Numbered from the stretch's first letter, positions 1 to 9,465 are shown. The stretch is 64,000 bases of DNA from Phytohabitans suffuscus (GCF_011764565.1 NZ_AP022871.1:4712320-4776319), one strand, 5' to 3'. The notes: generated by a model not told the origin, from the sequence alone. Made by a program: numbers and translations.

Positions 1-215
1 CAGTAAACGTCGGAATGCGCGACATCCGAATTGCGCTGGCGCGCGCTGAGTGTCCGGTCAGTCAGGAAGCGACGCGAGTTGATCGATTACACGACACTCG
101 TCATCTTAGTCCGTCCAGGTGGCCGACCGGGGGTCGCCCGATCCGCTCGTGCCCGTACGTTCGCCCGATCCAGCGCTTTCGTCCGCCGGTAACAGACCCG
201 CGCTAGCTTTGGCCG

Positions 216-1619
216 GTGACATCAACGCCTGAAACCATCAGGACGGTCGGTGAGCTCCGCGCGAGCGGCCACCGGCACCGCACGGTCAAGGAAGAGCTCC
301 GCGACAACCTCCTGGCCCGGATGCGCGACGGCGGCCCGCGGTTCCCCGGCGTCGTCGGATACGACGGCACCGTGCTTCCCGAGGTCGAGCGCGCGATCCT
401 GGCCGGCCACGACATGGTCCTGCTGGGCGAGCGGGGCCAGGGCAAGACGCGCGTCATCCGCTCGCTGGTCGGGCTCCTCGACGAGTGGACACCGGTCATT
501 ACCGGCTCCGAGCTCAACGAGCACCCCTACGAGCCGCTCACCCCTTCGTCGCGCCGGCAGGCTGAGGAGCTCGGCGACGAGCTGCCGATCAGCTGGCTGC
601 ACCGCTCGCTGCGGTACGGGGAGAAGCTGGCCACGCCGGACACCAGCGTCGGCGACCTCATCGGCGACGTCGACCCGATCCGGGTGGCGCAGGGGCGCAC
701 CCTCGGCGACCCGGAGACCATCCACTTCGGACTCGTACCCCGCACCAACCGGGGCATCTTCGCGGTCAACGAGCTGCCCGACCTGGCCGAGCGGATCCAG
801 GTCTCGCTGCTCAACGTGCTGGAGGAGCGCGACATCCAGGTCCGCGGCTACCAGCTGCGCCTCCCACTCGACCTGCTGCTCGTGGCCAGCGCCAACCCCG
901 AGGACTACACCAACCGCGGCCGCATCATCACGCCGCTCAAGGACCGCTTCGGCGCCGAGATCCGCACCCACTACCCGCTGGAGCTGGAGCTGGAGCTCGA
1001 CCTGATCCGCCAGGAGGCGCGGCTCGTGGCCGAGGTGCCCGACCACGTACTCGAGGTGGTGGCGCGCTTCGCCCGCGGGGTGCGCGAGTCGCCGTCGGTG
1101 GACGCGCGGTCCGGCGTCTCCGCGCGGTTCGCGATCGCGGCGGCCGAGACCGTGGCCGCCTCGGCGCTGCGCCGCGGCGGCATCCTCGGCGAGTCCGTCC
1201 CCACCGCCCGGATCGGCGACACCGTATCGATCACCAGCACGCTGCGCGGCAAGGTCGAGTTCGAGAGCGGCGAGGAGGGGCGCGAGATCGAGATCCTCGC
1301 CCACGTGCTGCGCACCGCGACCGCCGAGACGTTCCGGGCGCGGCTGGCCGGGCTCGACCTCTCCGGCTTCACCGACCTGGTGGCCGAGGGCGAGATCGTG
1401 GAGACCGGTGAGCTTGTCGGCGCCGAAGACCTGCTGCGCCAGGTCGGTACCGTGCCCGGCCTCGCCAAGGTGCTCGAACGGCTCGGCTTCGACGACGCCC
1501 CCACCGCCGCGCAGGCCGCCGCCGGTATCGAGTTCGTGCTGGAAGGGCTGCACCTGACCCGACGCCTCTCCAAGGCCATGACCGACGAGGGCCGCACCCT
1601 GTACGGGAGCCGGGAATGA
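216..1619 (+). CDS. MoxR-family AAA+ ATPase
   Basis: The product is a 467-residue cytoplasmic AAA+ ATPase of the MoxR / magnesium-chelatase-I type. Walker A is GERGQGKTR (residues 71-79), the Walker B region is GIFAVNELPDL (180-190), sensor 1 is LLVASANPED (221-230) and LKDRFG (241-246) supplies the likely arginine finger. The GTG at 216 gives full family length. A VWA-domain gene follows after about 50 bases, and this pairing is the usual MoxR-VWA arrangement, in which ATPase and VWA partner are thought to act together as a remodelling or metal-insertion chaperone. The client cannot be read from this locus. The first 215 bases of the window hold nothing I can support. Confidence 0.9.
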   Translation: MTSTPETIRTVGELRASGHRHRTVKEELRDNLLARMRDGGPRFPGVVGYDGTVLPEVERAILAGHDMVLLGERGQGKTRVIRSLVGLLDEWTPVITGSELNEHPYEPLTPSSRRQAEELGDELPISWLHRSLRYGEKLATPDTSVGDLIGDVDPIRVAQGRTLGDPETIHFGLVPRTNRGIFAVNELPDLAERIQVSLLNVLEERDIQVRGYQLRLPLDLLLVASANPEDYTNRGRIITPLKDRFGAEIRTHYPLELELELDLIRQEARLVAEVPDHVLEVVARFARGVRESPSVDARSGVSARFAIAAAETVAASALRRGGILGESVPTARIGDTVSITSTLRGKVEFESGEEGREIEILAHVLRTATAETFRARLAGLDLSGFTDLVAEGEIVETGELVGAEDLLRQVGTVPGLAKVLERLGFDDAPTAAQAAAGIEFVLEGLHLTRRLSKAMTDEGRTLYGSRE

Positions 1620-1671
1620 AGCACCCCGAGAAGACGCTCCGCCGCGCTCCACGTTCGCCCGGGGACCACGC

Positions 1672-3633
1672 GTGAGCGGTAACCGCTTCCGCTACGGCGC
1701 GTGGCGCGGCGGGCCCGACCCGCTCGCCCCGCCGTACGACGTGCGGGCCGCCGTCGACCAGGTCGGCGCCGAGGTGCTGGCCGGCGGCAGCCTGCGCGAG
1801 GCGCTGCGCAACCTGCTCCGGCGCGGTCCGGACGGCGGCCGCGGCCTCGACGACCTCGCCGCCCGGGCCCGCCGGATGCGTCGCGAGGCGATGCGGCGGG
1901 GCAACCTCGACGGCGCGGTCACCCGCGCCCAGGCGCTGCTCGACCAGGCCCTCGCCGCAGAACGCGAGGAGCTGGCCCGCCGCACCGACGACGCGGCCCG
2001 GTTCAGCGAGGCGCGGCTGGACAGCCTGCCCCGCTCCACCGCCCGCGCGGTCGAGGAGCTGTCCGACTACCAGTGGGCCAGCGACGAGGCCCGCCGCACC
2101 TACCAGCAGATCCTCGACGGCCTGCGCGACGAGGTGCTGGAGCAGCGGTTCGCCGGCATCCGGGAGGCGCTCGGCAACCCCGACCCGGCCGCCCAGCGCC
2201 GGCTCGCCGAGATGCTCGGCGACCTCAACGACCTGCTCGACCGGCACGCGCGGGGTGAGGACACGACCGACGCGTTCGCCGAGTTCATGCGGCGGCACGG
2301 GGAGTTCTTCCCGGAAAGGCCCGGCTCGGTCGAGGAGCTGATCGACGCCCTCGCCCGCCGTGCCGCCGCCGGTGAACGGCTCATGCGCTCGCTCTCGCCG
2401 CAGCAGCAGGAGGAGCTGTCCCGGCTGATGGCGCAGGCGCTCGGCAACGCCGGCCTCGCCGACCAGCTGGCCCGGCTCACCGCCAACCTGCGCACGCTCC
2501 GCCCCAACCTCGGCTGGGACCGGCGCGCCCAGGTCCGAGGCCAGCGGGGACTCGGGTACGGCGAGGCGGCCGGCGCGCTCGCCGAGATCGGCGACCTGGA
2601 CGAGCTGCTCGACCAGCTGGGCCAGGAGCACCCGGGCGCCACGCTCGACGACGTGGACGTCGAGGCGGTCGAACGGATCCTCGGCCGGGGCGCGGCCGGC
2701 GACGTGCGGCGGCTCCAGGAGCTGGAGCGCGAGCTGCGCCGGCAGGGCTGGCTGACGCGCGGCGCGGAAGGGCTCACGCTCAGCCCCAAGGCGCTGCGCC
2801 GGCTCGGCGGCACCGCCCTGCGCCGTGTCTTCGGCTCCCTGGAGACCGGCCGCCGGGGCCAGCACGACCTGCGCGACGCGGGCGCCGCCGGCGAGATCAC
2901 CGGCGCCTCCCGCCCGTGGGAGTACGGCGACGAGCAGCCCATCGACGTGGTCCGCACGGTGGCCAACGCGGTCCGCCGCAGCACCGCCTCCGGCTCGTCC
3001 GCCGTCTCGCTGGCGGTCGACGACTTCGAGGTGGTGGAGACCGAACGGCGCGCGTCGGCGGCGGTGGCGCTCTGCGTCGACCTGTCGTACTCGATGGTGG
3101 CCGAGGAGCGCTGGGGCCCGATGAAGCAGACCGCCCTGGCCCTCTCGCACCTGGTCGCGACGAAGTTCCCGCAGGACGCCCTGCAGATCATCGGCTTCGG
3201 CCGCTACGCGACGCGGCTCACCGCCGAGGAGCTGGCCGCCGTCGAGCCCGACTACGTGCAGGGCACCAACCTCCAGCACGCGCTCCAACTCGCCGGCCGC
3301 CACCTGCGCAAGCACTCCGGCTCCGAGCCGGTGGTGCTGGTCGTGACCGACGGCGAGCCCACCGCACACCTGGCGGAGGACGGGGAGGCCGTCTTCTTCT
3401 GGCCCCCGCTGTCCGAGACCGTGCGGGCGACGGTGGCCGAGGTGGACGCGCTGACCAGGTACGGCGCCACCCTCAACCTCTTCATGCTCGGCGAGGACGA
3501 GGGCCTGCGCCGCTTCGTCGACGCGGTCGCCCGCCGCAGCGGCGGCCGCGTGTTCACCCCGGACACCGAAGACCTGGGCAGCTACGTCGTCAACGACTAC
3601 ATCCGAGCCCGCCGCGGCCGCGTGTCCCGTTAG
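1672..3633 (+). CDS. VWA domain protein, partner of MoxR ATPase
   Basis: This 653-residue protein has a long, charged, largely helical N-terminal region (about 1-440) and a C-terminal von Willebrand A domain. The MIDAS metal site is visible as CVDLSYSM (near residue 469, the DxSxS motif), GTNLQHAL (near 531) and VTDGEPT (near 559). In MoxR-VWA pairs the VWA protein binds the substrate or metal and the AAA+ partner drives remodelling. The gene sits about 50 bases after the ATPase and is very likely co-transcribed. The GTG at 1672 is the first sensible start. A palindromic repeat begins one base after its stop codon and may act as a terminator. Confidence 0.88.
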   Translation: MSGNRFRYGAWRGGPDPLAPPYDVRAAVDQVGAEVLAGGSLREALRNLLRRGPDGGRGLDDLAARARRMRREAMRRGNLDGAVTRAQALLDQALAAEREELARRTDDAARFSEARLDSLPRSTARAVEELSDYQWASDEARRTYQQILDGLRDEVLEQRFAGIREALGNPDPAAQRRLAEMLGDLNDLLDRHARGEDTTDAFAEFMRRHGEFFPERPGSVEELIDALARRAAAGERLMRSLSPQQQEELSRLMAQALGNAGLADQLARLTANLRTLRPNLGWDRRAQVRGQRGLGYGEAAGALAEIGDLDELLDQLGQEHPGATLDDVDVEAVERILGRGAAGDVRRLQELERELRRQGWLTRGAEGLTLSPKALRRLGGTALRRVFGSLETGRRGQHDLRDAGAAGEITGASRPWEYGDEQPIDVVRTVANAVRRSTASGSSAVSLAVDDFEVVETERRASAAVALCVDLSYSMVAEERWGPMKQTALALSHLVATKFPQDALQIIGFGRYATRLTAEELAAVEPDYVQGTNLQHALQLAGRHLRKHSGSEPVVLVVTDGEPTAHLAEDGEAVFFWPPLSETVRATVAEVDALTRYGATLNLFMLGEDEGLRRFVDAVARRSGGRVFTPDTEDLGSYVVNDYIRARRGRVSR

Positions 3634-3634
3634 G

Positions 3635-3706
3635 GAGCCGCGACGTCCGCGGAGGGTGAGGCCGCGGGAGCAACGGTCCGGACCACCGCGGACGTCGCGG
3701 TAGCTC
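3635..3706 (+). repeat. Dispersed palindromic repeat A, copy 1 (full)
   Basis: The element has inverted termini built on CCGCGACGTCCGCGG around a conserved centre containing GGGAGCAACGGTCCGGACC. Related copies lie at 42965-43023 (opposite strand), 44807-44881, 52621-52677 and, in part, 58404-58434 and 43326-43346. This copy begins one base after the stop codon of the VWA gene and lies between convergent genes. It could fold as a long hairpin and serve as a terminator. Confidence 0.85.
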
Positions 3707-3736
3707 GGAATTTCTGTCGTTGACCCTACGAGGACC

Positions 3737-4768
3737 CTACGAACCGTCGCGGGAGATGGCGGTCTCGACGGGGGCGGCCCGGTCGTCGCGGATGTAGACG
3801 AGCATGTCGCCGGTCTCGATCGTGGCGCACTCGGGGGAGGCGAGTGAGAACACGCGGCCGTGCCGGACCAGGGCGATCACGAGCTCGCTGACCTTGCGCG
3901 GCGACTTGCCCACCTCGCCGCGGTCGGCCGAGCGCAGCGCCAGGGCCATGCCGTGGCCGGGGGTCAGCAGGTCTTCCACCACGTCGATCAGCGGCGGCGC
4001 GGACGTGGAGAGGCCGAGCAGGCGGCCGGCCGTGGCCGAGGAGACGATCACCTGGTGAGCGCCGCTCTGCTTGAGCAGCGGCGCGTTCTCCGCCTCGCGG
4101 GCGGCGGCGATGATGCGCACCTTGCCCGCGGTCATCTGCCGGGCGGTGAGGGTCACCAGTACGTTCGCCTCGTCGGTGTCGGTCGCGATGATGACCGCCT
4201 TGGCGTCCTTGACGTGCGCCTCGGCCAGGGTGGCCGAGCGGGTGGCCGACCCTTCGATCGCGACGAGCCCCTCGGCGGTGGCCTGGCGCACGGCCACGCG
4301 GTCCGACTCGACCACGACGATCCGCCTGATGTCGAAGCCGTTCTCCCGCAGCGCCACGACAGCGCTGCGCCCCTTCGTCCCGTAGCCGCAGACGATCACG
4401 TGGTCTTTCAAGTGTGTTCTCCACCGCGTGAGGCGAGCGTTCGTACGGTACTGCTCGGTCAGCACCTCAAGTGTCGTGCCGACCAGGATGATCAGGAAGA
4501 GCACCCGCGCCGGCGTGACCACGATGACGTTGGTGAGCCGGGCGCTCTCCGAGACCGGGGTGATGTCGCCGTAGCCCGTCGTCGACAGCGACACGACCGC
4601 GTAGTAGAAGCAGTCGAGCAGCGTGAGCCCGTCTTCGTTGACGTCGCGGTAGCCCTCCCGGTCGAGGTAGACGACGCCGACGACCACCAGCACGAGCACG
4701 ATCGCGGCGATCAGGCGTGTGCTGAGCGCGCGCAGCGGCCCCCGGGCCGGGGAGGGTAAATGGATCAC
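3737..4768 (-). CDS. Potassium channel with RCK (TrkA-N) domain
   Basis: This 343-residue membrane protein is a two-helix potassium channel fused to a cytoplasmic RCK regulatory domain. TM1 covers about residues 15-36, the selectivity filter TTGYGD is at 63-68, and TM2 is at about 83-100. The Rossmann nucleotide-binding domain starts near HVIVCGYGTKG (about 123) and is followed by a TrkA-C-like region. The size fits the Kch/MthK-like family. The start reads as a GTG (VIHLPSP). It is a single gene, convergent with the VWA gene and divergent from the cupin gene. Confidence 0.92.
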   Translation of the reverse strand: MIHLPSPARGPLRALSTRLIAAIVLVLVVVGVVYLDREGYRDVNEDGLTLLDCFYYAVVSLSTTGYGDITPVSESARLTNVIVVTPARVLFLIILVGTTLEVLTEQYRTNARLTRWRTHLKDHVIVCGYGTKGRSAVVALRENGFDIRRIVVVESDRVAVRQATAEGLVAIEGSATRSATLAEAHVKDAKAVIIATDTDEANVLVTLTARQMTAGKVRIIAAAREAENAPLLKQSGAHQVIVSSATAGRLLGLSTSAPPLIDVVEDLLTPGHGMALALRSADRGEVGKSPRKVSELVIALVRHGRVFSLASPECATIETGDMLVYIRDDRAAPVETAISRDGS

Positions 4769-4876
4769 GGAAGGTCTCGGGCTGGCACGCCTACACGATA
4801 GATCAGCTCACCTGGCGTCGAGCCGCACCGTCCCGGAATGGCTTTGGTCAGGCCGGAAATGGGGTACGAAGAGGAC

Positions 4877-5269
4877 ATGGAGTATTTCACGATAGCTACC
4901 GTCGCCGAGGAGAACCCGGACTTCCGGCGCGTGCTGTGGACCGGGCGACACACGCAGCTCGTGGTCATGACGATCCCGCCGGGCGGCGAGATCGGCGAGG
5001 AGGTCCACCCGGACACCGACCAGATCCTCACGTTCGTCAGCGGCGTCGGCGAGGCCAAGGTCGGCGGCGACACCCGCAAGGTGTCCCAGGGCGACCTCGT
5101 GGCGGTGCCGGCCGGCACGAAGCACAACTTCATGAACCGCGGACCCAACCCGCTGGTGCTCTACACCGTGTACGGCCCGGCCGAGCACGCCGACGGCGCG
5201 GTGCACGAGACCAAGGAAGCCGCCGAGAAGGCCGAGGAGTCCGGCGCCGACGAGCCACCCACCAGATAG
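4877..5269 (+). CDS. Cupin domain protein
   Basis: The product is a small single-domain cupin of about 130 residues. The two cupin motifs are visible as GGEIGEEVHPDTDQ and GDLVAVPAGTKHNF, with histidines that would bind a metal. I chose the ATG at 4877 (MEYFTIATVAEEN) because close family members begin there; in-frame ATGs at 4838 and 4859 are possible. The C-terminus is charged and acidic, as is usual in this actinobacterial subgroup. The substrate is unknown. Confidence 0.85.
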   Translation: MEYFTIATVAEENPDFRRVLWTGRHTQLVVMTIPPGGEIGEEVHPDTDQILTFVSGVGEAKVGGDTRKVSQGDLVAVPAGTKHNFMNRGPNPLVLYTVYGPAEHADGAVHETKEAAEKAEESGADEPPTR

Positions 5270-5413
5270 CGCCGTTCGGACGGGCCGCCGCTTGGTCGGA
5301 TGACCGCTAGGAGTGGCCGGTACGGGGAAGAGCGCCGCCGCCCACCACGGGCAGAATCGCACGGGCAATGACCGGATCGTAACCGTGTGATCACTTAAGG
5401 GGCGGCCCGTCCG

Positions 5414-7396
5414 ATGCAGGTGGAGAGGACCGAACGGTCCGTACGCGAGATCCTGGACCAGGTCTCCCGCCGGGAGATCATGCTCCCCGAGCTGCAGCGG
5501 GACTACGTGTGGAAGCCGACCCAGGTGGCCAAGCTGGTCGACTCCCTGTACCGGGGATACCCGTCCGGGGCGCTGCTCTTCTGGGAGGCGCAGGAGGCGC
5601 CCGTGACACGGGAGCTGGCCATCACGCCGACCTCCAGCCGGTACTTCCGCGCTCCGCTCTACCTCCTCGACGGCCAGCAGCGCCTCACCTCACTGCACCG
5701 CGTCTTCACCGGTCACCCGCAGGCGCAGATCGTCTTCCACCTGGAGCAGGAGAGGTTTCAGAACCAGAGCGCGGCGACCAGGGCCGATCCGAAATGGATC
5801 GCCGTCGCCGAGATCCTCCGTCCCGAGGTTGGACTGCTGAGCTTGGCGAGTCGACTGCGCAAGGCTGGCGTGACCCTCGACGACATCGAGATCGAACGAC
5901 GGCTGTTGCGGGTGAAGCAGCTTGGCGAGCGGCCGTTCCACATGGAGGTGCTGAGCGGCTTCTCCTATGACGAGATCGCCGAGATCTTCGTGCGGGTCAA
6001 CAGCGGCGGTCGCCACCTCGGCACCCTCGACCTGGCGATGGCGACGCTCTCCGCTCGCTGGCCGGGTGTGCTGGAAAAGCTCCAGAAGGAAGCGGACCAC
6101 TGGCGGCGCAAGGGGTATGTCGACATCGACCCCAACTTCCTCTCCCGCGCACTCGCCGGAGTGGTGCTCGGTCGAGGTCTCTCCGCCTGGTCGCACGGGC
6201 AGCTGGTGAAGGCGACCGACGAGGAGCTGCAAGGCGGGTGGGAGACGGTCCAGCGGGGACTGAGACGACTGATCCCGCTCCTCGCCAGCGACCTCGGGGT
6301 CAACCGCTCGGACGTCCTCCCCTCGATGGCGGCGTTGATCCCACTCGTCGTGCTGCTCGGGGAGTGGCCGGACAAGCGGATGAGCAAGGGCACCGGCAAC
6401 GCGATCCTCTACTGGCTGCTCGTCGCGACGATCAGAGCGAGATACAGCGGCTCCACCGACACCCGGCTCAGCCAGGACATCCGCGCGGCGCGTCAGCCCG
6501 ATCCGATCAAAGCGCTCTACAAGAACCTGGACGTCTTCCAGAGCCGCCCGCAGATCACCCCGCAGTCGCTGGCCGGACGCACGCGGGAGAGCCCTTACTT
6601 CTTTCTCAGCCTCCTCGTCGCGCAGCGGGCCGGCGGGACCGACTGGTGGCACGGCATCCGGGTGATGCCCGGCTTCGAGGGGCAGCACAAGATCGAGCAC
6701 CACCACATCCACCCGGTGGCCTCGCTCGACGAGCGCTTCGACAAGGCGGAGATCAACGACCTGGCCAACCTGGCCTTCATCTCCGCCCGAGCGAACAAGA
6801 AGATCAGCGACCGTTCGCCGGCCGACTACTTCACCGAGCTGACCGAGGCCGAACTGCGCGCGCATTTCATCCCCACGGACGAAGGGCTGCGCACCGCCGA
6901 CGCGTTCCCCGGCTTCCTGGCCGCACGCCGGCAGCTGCTCGCCGACGCGATGACCGAGCTTCTCGACAGCTTCCGGCCGGAGTGGCTCGACCGCCTGCCG
7001 GAGGCCCCGGCCTCCACGATGGATGGTCAGACGCTCACGCTGACCCTGCACTCAAGCGCCTGGGACGCGGGCCAGATGGTCTTCACCGCGACGGGCGCGG
7101 GCATCTCCTGGCGGGGCGTGGCGAGCATGGCGGAGCTGGAACGGGCGGTGGCCGACGCCGTGGCGGGGATCGACGGCGACGTCGAGATCTCCGGCGAGTC
7201 CGTCCCCGTCCAGGTAGTCGAAGACGCGATCGAGATACCGATCGGTCCCTACCTGGTGACCGGCACGGCCGAGGAGTGGCTCCAGGTCTTCGAGCGGGAG
7301 CGCTCGTCGGCGCGGCCGCCCTCGATGTCAGGACCCCAGCTCGACAAGCCGTGGATCGGGGAACGCGCCCGCTATCCGATCACCAGCACCGACTGA
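5414..7396 (+). CDS. DUF262 protein with C-terminal HNH-like (DUF1524-like) domain
   Basis: The 660-residue protein has an N-terminal DUF262 domain: LPELQRDYVW (about 24-33), RGYPSGALLFWE and LLDGQQRLTSL (about 87-97). DUF262 occurs in GmrS/GmrD and SspE-type nucleases, where the DGQQR motif is tied to nucleotide hydrolysis. The second half carries KIEHHHIHP (about 425) followed by NLAFISARANKKISDRSP, resembling the HNH/DUF1524 nuclease layout. About 125 further C-terminal residues, starting near TMDGQTLTL, are not recognised. The gene is convergent with the SAP-like/ParA operon, with only three bases between stop codons. A role in cutting foreign or modified DNA is inferred from the family. 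Confidence 0.85.
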   Translation: MQVERTERSVREILDQVSRREIMLPELQRDYVWKPTQVAKLVDSLYRGYPSGALLFWEAQEAPVTRELAITPTSSRYFRAPLYLLDGQQRLTSLHRVFTGHPQAQIVFHLEQERFQNQSAATRADPKWIAVAEILRPEVGLLSLASRLRKAGVTLDDIEIERRLLRVKQLGERPFHMEVLSGFSYDEIAEIFVRVNSGGRHLGTLDLAMATLSARWPGVLEKLQKEADHWRRKGYVDIDPNFLSRALAGVVLGRGLSAWSHGQLVKATDEELQGGWETVQRGLRRLIPLLASDLGVNRSDVLPSMAALIPLVVLLGEWPDKRMSKGTGNAILYWLLVATIRARYSGSTDTRLSQDIRAARQPDPIKALYKNLDVFQSRPQITPQSLAGRTRESPYFFLSLLVAQRAGGTDWWHGIRVMPGFEGQHKIEHHHIHPVASLDERFDKAEINDLANLAFISARANKKISDRSPADYFTELTEAELRAHFIPTDEGLRTADAFPGFLAARRQLLADAMTELLDSFRPEWLDRLPEAPASTMDGQTLTLTLHSSAWDAGQMVFTATGAGISWRGVASMAELERAVADAVAGIDGDVEISGESVPVQVVEDAIEIPIGPYLVTGTAEEWLQVFERERSSARPPSMSGPQLDKPWIGERARYPITSTD

Positions 7397-7399
7397 GCC

Positions 7400-7828
7400 T
7401 CACTGCCGCCAGGCGCCGCCCAGCACCGCGGCCGCGCCTTGGCGGAAGCCGGCCGTTCCCTCGGCGATGTTGCGGATCAGATCGTCGCGCTTGCGTCCGC
7501 TGGCGGAGACGGTCGGCCCGAGCGCGCGGGCGATTTCGCGCAGGTCGGCGACCTTGAGCTCGGGCCGCGACTGCAGGTACGCGAGGACCTCGTCGCGGCT
7601 GCTCATGTCGCCGACCAGCTTGACCACCTCGGGGATGTCCACCGGGGACGCCTTGGCCGGGCGGCCGGCGCTCCGGGCGCGGCCGGCAGTGACGACCGTG
7701 TCGCCCGAGCGGTACTCGACGTGCGCCCGTCCCTCCGCCAGGTCAGCGAGCTGCTCCGGCGTGAGCTTGGCGACCACCTTCGCGACCTCCTGCAGGGCCA
7801 GCGCGGCGAGGGCGGCAGGCTCGGTCAT
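7400..7828 (-). CDS. Small protein with SAP/Rho-N-like C-terminus
   Basis: The 142-residue protein has an N-terminal helical region and a C-terminal stretch (LKVADLREIARALG ... SGRKRDDLIRNI) that looks like a SAP or Rho-N helix-extension-helix motif. Such motifs usually bind nucleic acid. Its ATG overlaps the stop codon of the upstream ParA gene (ATGA, 7825-7828), so the two are translationally coupled. By position it could be the DNA-binding partner of the ParA ATPase in place of a ParB. The SAP assignment rests on pattern only. Confidence 0.75.
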   Translation of the reverse strand: MTEPAALAALALQEVAKVVAKLTPEQLADLAEGRAHVEYRSGDTVVTAGRARSAGRPAKASPVDIPEVVKLVGDMSSRDEVLAYLQSRPELKVADLREIARALGPTVSASGRKRDDLIRNIAEGTAGFRQGAAAVLGGAWRQ

Positions 7829-8757
7829 GATTCGGGTGTCCTTCCGGTCCAGGTCAGGAATTCGTCGACAAGCTGGCGAAGCTCGGCGGAGGTGTCGTGG
7901 TTGGCGGCGAGGATCGCCGGCACGCCGTACTCGGGGGCGGCCGCGAAGACGGCCTTCCGGTCTCGGATCATCGTGTTGAACGTCGGCACGCCGAGTGCCC
8001 GCACCCGGCTGATGTAGGTGCCTAGCGTGCCCAGGGGATCGCCGTTGTAGTACTGCACCATCGTGAAGACGACCGCCGGGTTTGGGCGCGCGAGCCTCGG
8101 CACCGCCTTGCTGCGCCGCCGGGTCTCGTCGAGGTGCACGTTGTACTCCTGTACGAGCTCGTGCACCTTCCAGCCCAGGAAGTCGATCCCGCGCGTGGAG
8201 AGGTGGTCCGGCTTCGTCGGGATGAGCAGGTGCTCACTGGCGACGATCGCGCTCTTGGTGACCAGGTTGAAGTTGGGGGCACAGTCGACCAGGACGACGT
8301 CGTACTCCGCGAACGCCTTGTCAGTGAGGCCGTCCGCCAGCCGGCGGTGCACCTGCATGTACCGCGATGCGGGAACCTGGCCCGTCTTCGGATCGACCGC
8401 CGAGGTCAGGATCGCCTCGGTGTTGATCAGGTCCAGATGGGACGCGATCAGATCGAGCCAGCCGCCGGTCCCCGCCACCAGGGAGTTCACCCGGGGTGGA
8501 GTGGTGATCAGCTCGGCGAGCTTGATGGCGGCCCTGCCGTCGCCCGCGGTGTCGTACCACTGTTTGATGGTCCGTTTCGCGGACAGGTCGTCTAGCCACT
8601 CGTCCTGCGTGAAGAACGAAAATGTCAGGCTGGCCTGCGGATCGAGGTCGATGAGCAGCACCTTCTTGCCCATCGCGGCCAGACCCGCGCCGATGTTGGC
8701 GGTCAGGGTTGTCTTACCGACCCCACCCTTGTAGTTGATGACCGAGACAACCTTCAC
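7825..8757 (-). CDS. ParA/Soj-family ATPase
   Basis: The product is about 310 residues and starts VKVVSVINYKGGVGKTTL, with the deviant Walker A motif of ParA/MinD ATPases near its N-terminus. Further motifs are LLIDLDPQASLT (switch I/A') and VVLVDCAPNFN (Walker B). The GTG at 8757 is chosen because AGGAGG lies seven bases upstream; the longer open frame before it is low-complexity. The gene lies in a minus-strand operon after a small membrane protein and before a SAP-like protein. No parB gene is adjacent, so this is probably not the chromosome-segregation locus. It more likely serves an accessory positioning or conflict role. Confidence 0.88.
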   Translation of the reverse strand: MKVVSVINYKGGVGKTTLTANIGAGLAAMGKKVLLIDLDPQASLTFSFFTQDEWLDDLSAKRTIKQWYDTAGDGRAAIKLAELITTPPRVNSLVAGTGGWLDLIASHLDLINTEAILTSAVDPKTGQVPASRYMQVHRRLADGLTDKAFAEYDVVLVDCAPNFNLVTKSAIVASEHLLIPTKPDHLSTRGIDFLGWKVHELVQEYNVHLDETRRRSKAVPRLARPNPAVVFTMVQYYNGDPLGTLGTYISRVRALGVPTFNTMIRDRKAVFAAAPEYGVPAILAANHDTSAELRQLVDEFLTWTGRTPES

Positions 8758-8887
8758 CCGCTTTCCTCCTCGCGCAGACGGGTGCACGTCGCCCGACGCT
8801 AGGGGACCGTCAATATCGGTTCGATCCTCGATACGTTCAGTACACGGGGCCCGCCCGGCGTCCAAGCTCGACTGGTCGGGCAGTCCG

Positions 8888-9337
8888 TCAGTCGGTCTTG
8901 AGGTCGCGGCGGGCCGCCTGGATGAGCTTGCGGCGTGCGGCGCTGACCGCTTCAAGGCGGGCTGGTAGGTCGGGCAGGCTGGCGTCGCGCAGCTCGCGGT
9001 GGCTGATCAGCAGGTCGACGCCGGCCGTGCCGACCCGTTCCGAGGCGAAGAGGCGCAGGCGGGTCAGGCTGGTGCGGAGGTCGGCGAACGTGGTCTCGAC
9101 CGTGTCCTGGAGCCGGGTCGCCATCGCGGGGTCGGCCGGGCGCGGTCCGAGCTCGTGGCGTTCGCGGGCCGCGTCGGAGCTTCGCCAGCTCGCCTCCAGC
9201 AGGGTGACCAGCGTGTCCGACAGGGCGGCCCGTGACCAGCTCGTACGGTCGCGGCTGCGGGTCAGCAGCGCGGTGACGACGATGTTCGCGCCGCTGATGA
9301 AGGCGGCCGTGAACGCCGCCCACTCGCCGACCCCCAT
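8888..9337 (-). CDS. Small membrane-anchored protein, function unknown
   Basis: The 149-residue protein begins MGVGEWAAFTAAFISG and has one hydrophobic segment (about residues 5-26), then a soluble helical region rich in Arg, Leu and Asp. GGAGGGA nine bases upstream supports the ATG at 9337. It is the first gene of the minus-strand operon with the ParA ATPase and diverges from the kinase-fold gene across about 130 bases. I recognise no family. Confidence 0.65.
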   Translation of the reverse strand: MGVGEWAAFTAAFISGANIVVTALLTRSRDRTSWSRAALSDTLVTLLEASWRSSDAARERHELGPRPADPAMATRLQDTVETTFADLRTSLTRLRLFASERVGTAGVDLLISHRELRDASLPDLPARLEAVSAARRKLIQAARRDLKTD

Positions 9338-9465
9338 CGTCCGCGATCCCTCCTTTGTAGGCAGAACCGCAGAGTAGCGAAGCGGGCACGACGCCGGTAG
9401 ACCAGACAATCTGGGCGCGGCTAGCATCGGCCGTGACCCCCGGTTCTTTGTCGTCTGGAGACTTC

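Noticed and set aside
15..206. 63-codon open frame at the window start
   Set aside because: It has no ribosome site, no family likeness and an Arg/Pro-rich composition typical of non-coding GC-rich DNA.
222..3369. Long minus-strand open frames opposite the MoxR and VWA genes
   Set aside because: They are low-complexity shadows of two well-supported plus-strand genes, with no domain of their own.
216..3633. MoxR-VWA pair as a defence or conflict system
   Set aside because: Two-gene MoxR-VWA pairs are common in actinobacterial cores. I see no third component such as a phosphatase or effector next to it.
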